Assembly: GCA_900548415.1 (NCBI GenBank)
Contig: URKO01000082.1
Span: 1 to 6,177 of the forward strand
Reading direction: 5' to 3'
Source of the DNA: an uncultured Porphyromonas sp.
GTDB taxonomy: Bacteria; Bacteroidota; Bacteroidia; Bacteroidales; Porphyromonadaceae
DNA length: 6,177 nt
Positions 1-5,871 of the stretch are shown piece after piece. The position numbers and the translations under genes were made by a program. Numbering within the stretch: the stretch's first letter is position 1; every line of letters starts with the position of its first letter. The notes under the pieces are model-generated. The model saw only the letters and a program-made list of their open reading frames with translations. It did not search any database and had not been told where the DNA came from.

Positions 1-57
1 CTCGGTAACTCTTACTGGGAGGCTTCTTTTGTTTTTAGGGCTAGTGGGCGAGATTGT

Positions 58-89
58 TCTGCTGCTTTGCGCTATATTTCTTACCTTTG
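58..89 (+). promoter_or_regulatory. Candidate Bacteroidota-type promoter for the seven-gene cluster
   Basis: Bases 82-89 read TACCTTTG, an exact fit to the TAnnTTTG -7 element of the Bacteroidota primary sigma factor. Twenty bases upstream, bases 58-61 read TCTG, a 3 of 4 match to the TTTG -33 element. Transcription would begin near 94-97, leaving a leader of under 20 bases before the ATG at 113. An overlapping weaker option is TATATTTC at 73-80 with TTG at 54-56. The location fits, but the -33 match is poor and short motifs arise by chance. It supports the ATG at 113 over the upstream TTG at 29, because the promoter would lie inside that longer frame. Confidence 0.4.
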
Positions 90-112
90 CTCTCAGTACT
101 ATTAGCTACCCT

Positions 113-1213
113 ATGAAGTCTCTAGTCAAAGTCTTCCTCACTATACTGCTAGCTGCGATAGCCTGTCCGCTGGACATGCTAGCGCAGCAAAAAACGTATA
201 CAGTCGTGATCGATGCTGGTCACGGCGGCCATGATGCTGGCGCCTGTGCTTTCGGCCGTAAGGAGAAGGATATCAATCTGGCGGTAGCACTCTTGACGCG
301 CAAGTACATTGAGCAGGCGCACCCCGAGATCAAGGTCTATATGACCCGATCTACTGATGTCTTCGTAGGGCTACAGCAACGAGCTAACTTTGCCAATAAG
401 AAGAAGGCCGACCTCTTCATCAGCATCCATACCAACTCGGCCTCGAGCGCCAAAGCCTCAGGCACGGAGACCTATGTACTCGGTTTGCGCCGTGCCAACG
501 ATAATCTAGAGGTGTCGAAACGTGAGAACCAGGTAATCCTCCTCGAGAAGGACTACAAGGAGACTTACGAGGGCTTTGATCCAAACAGCACGGAGAGCTA
601 CATCATCTTTGAGTTTATGCAAAACGTCCACCTCGCGACCAGTATTGATGTGGCTAGCGAGGTGCAGAAGTCATTTGTCAAGCTGGGACGAGGCAACCGC
701 AGTGTGCGCCAGGGGCCCTTCCTCGTGATACGAGAGACGGCTATGCCGAGCATCCTCATAGAGCTAGGCTTCATCACAAACAAGGCGGAGTCGGACTACC
801 TCGCTAGTGAGAGTGGTCGCAAGGAGCTGGCGCAAGGTATCGCCGATGGCTTCTCTAGGTACTACAAGAAGTATGTACGTGCGACTAGCTCCAAGCAGCA
901 AAAGAGGCAAAAGGTGACCACATCTGACGAAGAGTCTACATCGCAGCAAAGTAGTGCTACGACCTCAGCGAGTGAGGAGTATTACCGCATACAGATCGCC
1001 TCTTCACGCCAACCGCTCAAGACGAGTGACCCTTACTTTCGCAACGCAAAGGATGTACAGCGCGAGCAGCGTGGTAAGCTCTACCTCTACACGGCCGAGC
1101 AGTGCAACTCTCTCAGTGAGGCACGCCAGGCGCAACAGCGACTTGCTAAGAGCTACCCAGACTGCTACATCGTGCGCTACCGCAAGGGCGTAAGAGACAA
1201 AGAAATTTACTAA
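113..1213 (+). CDS. Exported N-acetylmuramoyl-L-alanine amidase (Amidase_3) with C-terminal SPOR-like domain
   Basis: This 366-residue zinc amidase should cleave the bond between N-acetylmuramic acid and L-alanine in periplasmic peptidoglycan, for instance during daughter-cell separation. The frame is open to the left edge with a TTG at 29, but the ATG at 113 gives a clean signal peptide: basic MKSLVK, a hydrophobic core, and likely cleavage after MLA at residue 24. Cys18 (AIAC) is a poor lipobox. Amidase_3 motifs follow: His37 in GHGGHD, Glu51 and His106 in SIHTNS as zinc ligands, and Glu217 in ILIELGF as the catalytic acid. An insertion near 139-171, typical of this lineage, sits before the last motif. 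A Ser/Thr/Gln-rich linker (about 258-288) leads to a SPOR-like domain (about 289-358, starting YYRIQIASS), which by family precedent binds denuded septal glycan. It is first in the cluster, 16 bp before the MCE gene. Family assignment is firm; the septal role is inferred. Confidence 0.93.
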   Translation: MKSLVKVFLTILLAAIACPLDMLAQQKTYTVVIDAGHGGHDAGACAFGRKEKDINLAVALLTRKYIEQAHPEIKVYMTRSTDVFVGLQQRANFANKKKADLFISIHTNSASSAKASGTETYVLGLRRANDNLEVSKRENQVILLEKDYKETYEGFDPNSTESYIIFEFMQNVHLATSIDVASEVQKSFVKLGRGNRSVRQGPFLVIRETAMPSILIELGFITNKAESDYLASESGRKELAQGIADGFSRYYKKYVRATSSKQQKRQKVTTSDEESTSQQSSATTSASEEYYRIQIASSRQPLKTSDPYFRNAKDVQREQRGKLYLYTAEQCNSLSEARQAQQRLAKSYPDCYIVRYRKGVRDKEIY

Positions 1214-1229
1214 GAGACACAGCTCGACC

Positions 1230-2126
1230 ATGCCACAGAAAAGACTCACACGACAGACCGTCAAGATAGGGTTCTTCACCCTCTTAGCGATCGGTATCCT
1301 ATACTTAGGGATCACTTACCTCAAGGGGCTCTCTATATCCGCTCGCTCCAAGACCTACTATGTCGCTATGAATGATGTGACGGGGATCAATGTGGCTACA
1401 CGCGTCTTCGTCAATGGCTACAAGGTGGGCTCTGTGCGGGGTATGAAGTATGACTACCACAGCAATGGCGAGACGATCCTCACGCTCACGCTAGACCCTG
1501 ACATCAAGCTGCCTCAAGGTACGCAGGTGCAGGTCGCCCAAACGCTCTTTAGTGGTGCTCTAGTCAATCTAATCCTCCCAGAGGTCGAGACGGGGGCCTA
1601 TCTTAATGCCAAGGACACCATACCTATGTCCACGCGTCGATCTGCTAAGAGCTTGGAGCAACTACAAGATGAGTTCGTACCGCGTATCTCCACCACGCTC
1701 AGCCGTATGGATAGCGTCTTACTACAAGCTAATGCGATCCTCTCGAACCCCAATATAGAGCCGACGCTCGCCGATGTGCGCCAGTCGGCACAGCATATCA
1801 ACGCTTCGTCAGCGCAGCTACAACGGTCGCTGAGCTCGCTCCCCACCATTATGGGGCGCATCGATCACACCTCGGCAAATGTGGAGAGCTTTGCCTCTAG
1901 GCTTGATTCGCTGCAGTTACAAGAGACGATAGCCAATCTAGAGAGTACCTCTCGTGAACTCAAGAGCTTCACCCAGCGACTCAACCAGTCCAACGGTACC
2001 GTGAGCAGGCTCCTCAACGAGGATGGACTCTACAATCGCATTGACAGCGTCACGACTAGCCTTGATGCGCTAATCCGAGACATCAAGGCAAACCCCAAGA
2101 AGTATGTCAAACTCTCGCTCTTCTAA
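1230..2126 (+). CDS. MCE/MlaD-family membrane-anchored lipid-binding protein
   Basis: This 298-residue protein has a short basic cytoplasmic start (MPQKRLTRQ), one membrane helix at about 12-31, and a periplasmic MCE domain at about 41-119 that contains VNGYKVGSV (61-69). From about 140 to 290 it is predicted to be helical with coiled-coil character, rich in Leu, Ser, Gln and Asn, and it ends in NPKKYVKLSLF, an ending I associate with Bacteroidota MlaD-like proteins. MCE proteins form hexameric rings that move phospholipids or other lipids between inner and outer membranes, working with an MlaE-like permease and MlaF-like ATPase. Neither partner gene is in this window, so they must be encoded elsewhere, perhaps just outside. 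The ATG at 1230 has no Shine-Dalgarno sequence, which is common in this phylum. It lies 16 bp after the amidase, so the two are probably co-transcribed. The lipid carried cannot be told from sequence. Confidence 0.9.
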   Translation: MPQKRLTRQTVKIGFFTLLAIGILYLGITYLKGLSISARSKTYYVAMNDVTGINVATRVFVNGYKVGSVRGMKYDYHSNGETILTLTLDPDIKLPQGTQVQVAQTLFSGALVNLILPEVETGAYLNAKDTIPMSTRRSAKSLEQLQDEFVPRISTTLSRMDSVLLQANAILSNPNIEPTLADVRQSAQHINASSAQLQRSLSSLPTIMGRIDHTSANVESFASRLDSLQLQETIANLESTSRELKSFTQRLNQSNGTVSRLLNEDGLYNRIDSVTTSLDALIRDIKANPKKYVKLSLF

Positions 2127-2138
2127 TCGCTAATCTCT

Positions 2139-2336
2139 ATGACACGCAATAAAAAGAAGCCGCTCAACTGGCTCGATAAGACACTCTTCGTCCTGATGCT
2201 CCTCGTCATCGTTGGGATGATTGTAGCTCTATCCGTCGCAGAGGGGGCTAAGCTTTACGTCCTCCTCGGAGGTGGCGGCTTGCTCGTGCTCAACCTGCTC
2301 TTCGTTCTCTACTTCGCACGACGTAACAGACTATAA
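2139..2336 (+). CDS. Small two-helix membrane protein of unknown function
   Basis: This 65-residue protein is not one I recognise. It begins with a strongly basic stretch (TRNKKKPLNW), followed by two hydrophobic segments at about 15-34 and 38-60. A Glu-Gly-Ala-Lys turn and a Gly-Gly-Gly-Gly run (54-57 by approximate count 54; visible just before LLVLNLLF) lie between or within them, and it ends in the basic RRNRL. Basic residues at both ends suggest that both termini face the cytoplasm, with a short periplasmic loop. It is likely real because it fills the space between the MCE gene (12 bp gap) and the first CHR gene (18 bp gap), is on the same strand, and has coherent membrane-protein composition. 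No Shine-Dalgarno sequence is visible. It could be an accessory to either neighbour, but nothing in the sequence shows which. Confidence 0.7.
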   Translation: MTRNKKKPLNWLDKTLFVLMLLVIVGMIVALSVAEGAKLYVLLGGGGLLVLNLLFVLYFARRNRL

Positions 2337-2354
2337 GCGAGTTGGGACTATAAG
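2329..2354 (+). repeat. Short direct repeat GACTATAAG at a gene junction
   Basis: The 9-mer GACTATAAG occurs at 2329-2337, where it contains the stop codon of the small membrane gene, and again at 2346-2354, ending directly before the ATG of the first CHR gene. The copies begin 17 bp apart. This may be a slippage-type duplication of junction DNA or chance; no function is evident. Confidence 0.5.
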
Positions 2355-2885
2355 ATGCTCTGGAGACTCTTCATCACATTCGTTCGCATCGGGGGCTTTA
2401 CCTTCGGTGGGGGGTACGCTATGCTTTCGCTCATACAGCATGACGTCGTGGAGAAGAACCACTGGATGACCAACGAGGAGTTCATCGACCTCTTTGCCGT
2501 GTCGCAGTCGCTGCCGGGGGTCTTTGCGGTGAATATGTCCATCTTCATCGGTTATCGGCTGAAAGGCTATCTCGGAGCGGTGACTTGTGCTATTGGTGCG
2601 ACCTTGCCCTCCTTTATCATCATCCTACTCTTGGCGATGTTTTACCAAGAGGTCAATGACAACGTCTGGGTACAGCGGGTCATGTACGGCATACGCCCTG
2701 CGGTCGTAGCGATGATTGCGATCCCCGTCATCACCACGTGGCGTGCGATGAAAGGCACTTGGCGCATCGTTTGGATACCAATCCTGTCGGCTCTGCTGGT
2801 GTGGCTTATGGGCGTATCGCCCGTTTGGATTATCCTCGGCTCTGCCCTCGGAGGAATCATCTATAGTGTCATGAGAAGGGATTAA
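2355..2885 (+). CDS. Chromate transporter (CHR) family protein, first half-length subunit
   Basis: This 176-residue integral membrane protein is a single CHR domain. CHR proteins of about 400 residues (ChrA) carry two such domains fused; short versions such as this occur as tandem pairs that probably work together as a heterodimer. Visible family landmarks are FGGGYAML (17-24, where classic ChrA has FGGP), SQSLPGVFAVN (50-60, where the usual motif is PGP), a LPSF hydrophobic helix start (about 84-87) and GIRPA (112-116). Five or six hydrophobic segments are apparent. Known ChrA proteins export chromate, but in anaerobic gut or oral bacteria the real substrate is untested and may be another anion. 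The next gene, 13 bp downstream, is its partner. The ATG at 2355 is directly preceded by TATAAG, with no strong ribosome-binding site. The family call is firm; the substrate is not. Confidence 0.88.
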   Translation: MLWRLFITFVRIGGFTFGGGYAMLSLIQHDVVEKNHWMTNEEFIDLFAVSQSLPGVFAVNMSIFIGYRLKGYLGAVTCAIGATLPSFIIILLLAMFYQEVNDNVWVQRVMYGIRPAVVAMIAIPVITTWRAMKGTWRIVWIPILSALLVWLMGVSPVWIILGSALGGIIYSVMRRD

Positions 2886-2890
2886 GAGGA
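2886..2890 (+). promoter_or_regulatory. Strong Shine-Dalgarno sequence for the second CHR gene
   Basis: GAGGA lies 8 bases before the ATG at 2899, right after the stop of the preceding gene. It is the only convincing Shine-Dalgarno sequence I see in the cluster, and it fixes the start of the second half-transporter. Confidence 0.6.
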
Positions 2891-2898
2891 AAAAGGCA

Positions 2899-3501
2899 AT
2901 GATCTACTTACAGCTCTTTTGGGTCTATCTCCAGATTGGTCTCTTCGGCTTCGGTGGAGGCTATGCGATGCTTTCGCTCATCCAAAACGAAGTGGTCTAC
3001 AAGTATGGCTGGCTGACCAACCAGCAATTCACCGACATCGTAGCTGTCAGCCAAGTGACCCCAGGACCCATTGGGATCAACAGTGCTACCTACATTGGCT
3101 ACACCGTCACGGGTGGCAGCATCCTTGGCTCGCTACTGGCTACTACCGCCGTGATGCTTCCCTCCTTTGTACTCTGCCTCATCATCTCCCGAAGCTTCCA
3201 AGCTTTTAGAAACAATCGCTACGTCGACGCTGCTTTCCTCGGCATACGCCCCGCCAGTGTCGGACTCATAGCGGCCGCCGCGCTGATGCTGATGATACAG
3301 CCAGGGCTATGGACGCTCCTCACGCTCCCCGCTGGCACGCCGATCACGGTGGATAATATCATCGTCACGGAGAACTTCATCGACTACCGCAGCTTCATCA
3401 TCTTTGCCGTGACGGGACTCCTCCTATACAAGAAGTGGGTTCATCCCATCCTGCTCATTGTCCTGGCGGGCATTGCAGGCGTTTTGCTCTACTCTCTATG
3501 A
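2899..3501 (+). CDS. Chromate transporter (CHR) family protein, second half-length subunit
   Basis: This 200-residue CHR-domain membrane protein is homologous to the gene just upstream. Shared landmarks are FGGGYAML (18-25) followed by SLIQ, then VV, a Trp and TN at matching spacing, SQVTPGPIGIN (51-61, with the intact PGP motif that its partner lacks), IGY (66-68), LPSF (87-90) and GIRPA (115-119). It is longer at the C-terminal end, with a polar, probably extracytoplasmic loop near 144-163 and two further hydrophobic segments (about 165-177 and 182-199). The two proteins presumably assemble in the inner membrane as the two halves of one ion transporter; chromate is the family's named substrate but is not proven here. 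A good Shine-Dalgarno sequence precedes the ATG. Its TGA stop overlaps the mtaB start in ATGA, implying coupled translation of an unrelated enzyme. Confidence 0.9.
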   Translation: MIYLQLFWVYLQIGLFGFGGGYAMLSLIQNEVVYKYGWLTNQQFTDIVAVSQVTPGPIGINSATYIGYTVTGGSILGSLLATTAVMLPSFVLCLIISRSFQAFRNNRYVDAAFLGIRPASVGLIAAAALMLMIQPGLWTLLTLPAGTPITVDNIIVTENFIDYRSFIIFAVTGLLLYKKWVHPILLIVLAGIAGVLLYSL

Positions 3502-4850
3502 TGATCACTCCTCGACTACATCCTCTCGTTGGCAAGCGAGCAGCCTTCTACACGCTGGGCTGTCGACTCAACTATGCCGAGACCTCGACTATCGCACGGC
3601 AACTAGCTACCGTGGGCGTGGAGCGCATCTCTGACGAGCATCACCACACGACGGAGGTGGTACCTGACATCTGTATCGTTAACAGTTGCTCGGTGACCGA
3701 CACGGCGGACAAGAAGTGCCGCAGTCTCATCAACCGTCTGCACCGTGAGTACCCAGAGGCACTTATCGTCGTGACCGGCTGCTATGCCCAGCTACAAGGC
3801 GACCAGATTGCTCAGATGCCTGGCGTAGACCTCGTCGTTGGGTCAGGGCGCAAAAGCGAGATCGTCTCGCTCCTCACCGAGCTTTACCAAAAACGCAACC
3901 AGCCGAAAGCAGCTACGCCCCACGTCACCGCCCGCCGAGAGCTCCAACACTTCGAGCCGAGCGTCTCTTCGGACGACCGCACGCGCCACTTCCTCAAGGT
4001 CCAGGACGGCTGCAACTACTACTGCACCTACTGCACCATACCCGCTGCACGAGGCGTCAGTCGCAACGGATCCATTGCCTCACTGGTGGCGCAGGCGGAG
4101 CGTGTCGCTGAGATTGGTGGCAGGGAAATCATCTTGACCGGCGTCAACATCGGCGACTTCGGTCGCACCACGGGCGAAACGCTCCTAGAGCTACTCCACC
4201 AGCTGACGCAAGTCGCAGGCATCGCCCGCTACCGCATCGGCTCCATCGAGCCCGAGCTGCTGACCCCAGAGATTATTCAGTTCGTCGCTGAGACAGCGCA
4301 GTTCATGCCACACTTCCACATTCCCCTTCAGTCTGGCTCTGATCACGTGCTGCGCCTGATGCGGCGGCACTACGACACGGCACTCTTTGCCGAGCGACTC
4401 AAGCTCATCTACGAGTTGATCCCCGACGCTTTCGTCGGTATCGATGTCATTGCGGGCATGCGAGGCGAAATGCCCGAGCATCACGCCGAGACCTTGACTT
4501 TCCTCCAAGCGCAACCGTGGAGCCAGCTGCACGTCTTTCCTTATAGCGAGCGCAAAGGCACCAAAGCACTTGAGATCAAGCCCGCTGTACCTGCAGCCGA
4601 AAAGAAGCTCCGCACGAAGGAGCTCCTCGCCCTCTCTAGCGAGCGACACAACGCTTTCTGCGCCCCCTTCGCTGGCTCCGTCCGCCCCGTCCTCTGGGAG
4701 GAGACACGCCACGGTGATATGATGGAGGGCTTCACCGACAACTATATACGCGTCGCCCAGCCGTACGACCCTGAGCTCGTCGGAGCCATCACCCCCGCAC
4801 AGCTAGGGCACTGGAGCGTGCGGCGACAAACCTTCACCACCAAACCATGA
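3498..4850 (+). CDS. mtaB: tRNA (N6-L-threonylcarbamoyladenosine-37-C2)-methylthiotransferase MtaB
   Basis: MtaB is a cytoplasmic radical-SAM enzyme that converts t6A to ms2t6A at position 37, next to the anticodon of ANN-decoding tRNAs. The 450-residue protein has the expected three parts. The N-terminal methylthiotransferase domain has cluster-binding cysteines at 22 (TLGCRLN), 64 (NSCSVTD) and 95 (TGCYAQL). The radical-SAM domain has the CxxxCxxC motif at Cys172, Cys176 and Cys179 (DGCNYYCTYC). A C-terminal TRAM-like segment (about 394-447) probably binds tRNA. The TLGC and NSCSVTD forms favour MtaB over MiaB and RimO. The frame is open upstream to 3435, but the ATG at 3498 overlaps the previous stop as ATGA; a second ATG at 3501 is equally possible and would shorten the protein by one residue. 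Its own stop overlaps the next start in the same way. The loop reading GMRGEM near 320-325 replaces the GFPGET common in this superfamily. Confidence 0.94.
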   Translation: MMITPRLHPLVGKRAAFYTLGCRLNYAETSTIARQLATVGVERISDEHHHTTEVVPDICIVNSCSVTDTADKKCRSLINRLHREYPEALIVVTGCYAQLQGDQIAQMPGVDLVVGSGRKSEIVSLLTELYQKRNQPKAATPHVTARRELQHFEPSVSSDDRTRHFLKVQDGCNYYCTYCTIPAARGVSRNGSIASLVAQAERVAEIGGREIILTGVNIGDFGRTTGETLLELLHQLTQVAGIARYRIGSIEPELLTPEIIQFVAETAQFMPHFHIPLQSGSDHVLRLMRRHYDTALFAERLKLIYELIPDAFVGIDVIAGMRGEMPEHHAETLTFLQAQPWSQLHVFPYSERKGTKALEIKPAVPAAEKKLRTKELLALSSERHNAFCAPFAGSVRPVLWEETRHGDMMEGFTDNYIRVAQPYDPELVGAITPAQLGHWSVRRQTFTTKP

Positions 4851-5866
4851 ACCGTCCCGAGCTAGCTATCGTCGTCCTCAACTGGAACGGGCGCAAGCTC
4901 CTCGAGGAGTATATCCCGCCCCTCGTGGCGCACACACCGCCTGAGGTGGCCGACCTCGTGGTCATAGACAACGGTTCGACAGACGACTCGCTCGCTTACC
5001 TGCAGGAAGCTTTCCCGCAGGTCAAGCTCGTTCGTCTAGCCGAAAACTACGGCTTCGCAGGGGGCTACAACCGAGGGCTTCGTCAGCTCGAATACTCTTA
5101 TTATTGTCTCCTCAATAGCGACGTACGTGTCTCGCCCCACTGGTGCGACCGTCCGCTGGCTTTGCTGAGGGAGGAACTCGCTGCCGTACAACCCAAGCTG
5201 CGCAGTGACCGCCAGCCCGAAGCTTTTGAGTACGCTGGCGCTGCTGGTGGTGAGCTAGATCGCTGGGGCTATCCCTTCTGTCGGGGACGTCTCTTCGACA
5301 CCGTTGAGCTGGATCATGGGCAGTATGACGAGGAGTGCGAGATACTTTGGGCGACAGGCGCCTGCTACTTCGTCAGTAGCGAGGCGTTCTGGAGGGTAGG
5401 GGGCTTTGACGAGAGCTTCTTCGCTCACATGGAGGAGATCGATCTGTCGTGGCGGCTTTGGCTTGCAGGCGGTCGTATCCTTTACACCCCCGACAGCATC
5501 GTCTACCATCTCGGAGGAGCTACGCTCGAGATGGGGAGCCCGAGGAAGAGCTACCTCAACTTTCGAAACAACCTCCGCATGCTCTACAAGAACCTCCCCA
5601 CACGGCATGCCCGCAGGCGCATCCTCCTCTGTCGCCTGCCACTAGACCTGCTCGCCGCCCTCACCTTCCTCCTCAAGGGGCAGCCCCGACATGCCACAGC
5701 CGTACTGCGAGCCGTGCGCGACTTCTACCGCACCCGTCGTCAGCTCGCCCTCTCCGCCGATCAGCCCTGGTACCGCGCCACGGCGACCCCGCCCATAGCG
5801 CATTACTCGCTCCTCTGGCAGTACCACCTCCGTCGTCGGTGCACCTACGATCAGCTTCCCTCGTGA
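4847..5866 (+). CDS. Glycosyltransferase family 2 (GT-A fold), WbbL/rhamnosyltransferase-like
   Basis: This 339-residue enzyme should transfer a sugar from a nucleotide-sugar donor to a growing surface glycan, at the cytoplasmic face of the inner membrane. GT2 landmarks run in order: the first beta strand IVVLNWNG (8-15), the nucleotide-binding DNGSTDDS (41-48), NYGFAGGYNRG (67-77), NSDV (90-93) as the metal-binding DXD equivalent, ATGACYF (169-175), GGFDESFF (185-192), the catalytic-base region MEEIDLSWR (195-203) and YHLGG (220-224). This set matches the WbbL-like group, often annotated as rhamnosyltransferases, but donor and acceptor cannot be read from sequence. The C-terminal part is rich in Arg, with a hydrophobic stretch near 259-276 that may contact the membrane. 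Translation is probably coupled to mtaB by the ATGA overlap at 4847-4850. No other polysaccharide genes are in view, so the glycan (LPS core, O-antigen or other) stays open. Confidence 0.92.
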   Translation: MNRPELAIVVLNWNGRKLLEEYIPPLVAHTPPEVADLVVIDNGSTDDSLAYLQEAFPQVKLVRLAENYGFAGGYNRGLRQLEYSYYCLLNSDVRVSPHWCDRPLALLREELAAVQPKLRSDRQPEAFEYAGAAGGELDRWGYPFCRGRLFDTVELDHGQYDEECEILWATGACYFVSSEAFWRVGGFDESFFAHMEEIDLSWRLWLAGGRILYTPDSIVYHLGGATLEMGSPRKSYLNFRNNLRMLYKNLPTRHARRRILLCRLPLDLLAALTFLLKGQPRHATAVLRAVRDFYRTRRQLALSADQPWYRATATPPIAHYSLLWQYHLRRRCTYDQLPS

Positions 5867-5871
5867 GCCTC

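Noticed and set aside
29..112. N-terminal extension of the amidase from a TTG at 29, adding 28 residues with a hydrophobic stretch
   Set aside because: The ATG at 113 gives a standard signal peptide, and the extension would place a second hydrophobic segment ahead of it and cover the candidate promoter.
164..176. Perfect short hairpin TGTCC-GCT-GGACA in the amidase signal-peptide region
   Set aside because: A 5-bp stem inside coding sequence is expected by chance and has no clear regulatory position.
148..183. Two copies of the palindrome GCTAGC, 30 bp apart, as a possible operator
   Set aside because: Both lie within the amidase coding region, the hexamer is common at this composition, and there is no extended symmetry.
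1841..1856. CCCCA / TGGGG inverted repeat inside the MCE gene
   Set aside because: It is a short stem within coding sequence with no T-run; likely chance.
3435..3497. Upstream start for mtaB at 3435
   Set aside because: It would overlap the CHR gene by 67 bases and add 21 residues unlike the family N-terminus; the ATGA overlap at 3498 is the normal arrangement.
4191..4712. Long minus-strand open frame opposite mtaB (173 codons)
   Set aside because: It is antisense to an unambiguous gene with conserved motifs, has no recognisable domain, and is explained by codon bias of the plus-strand gene.
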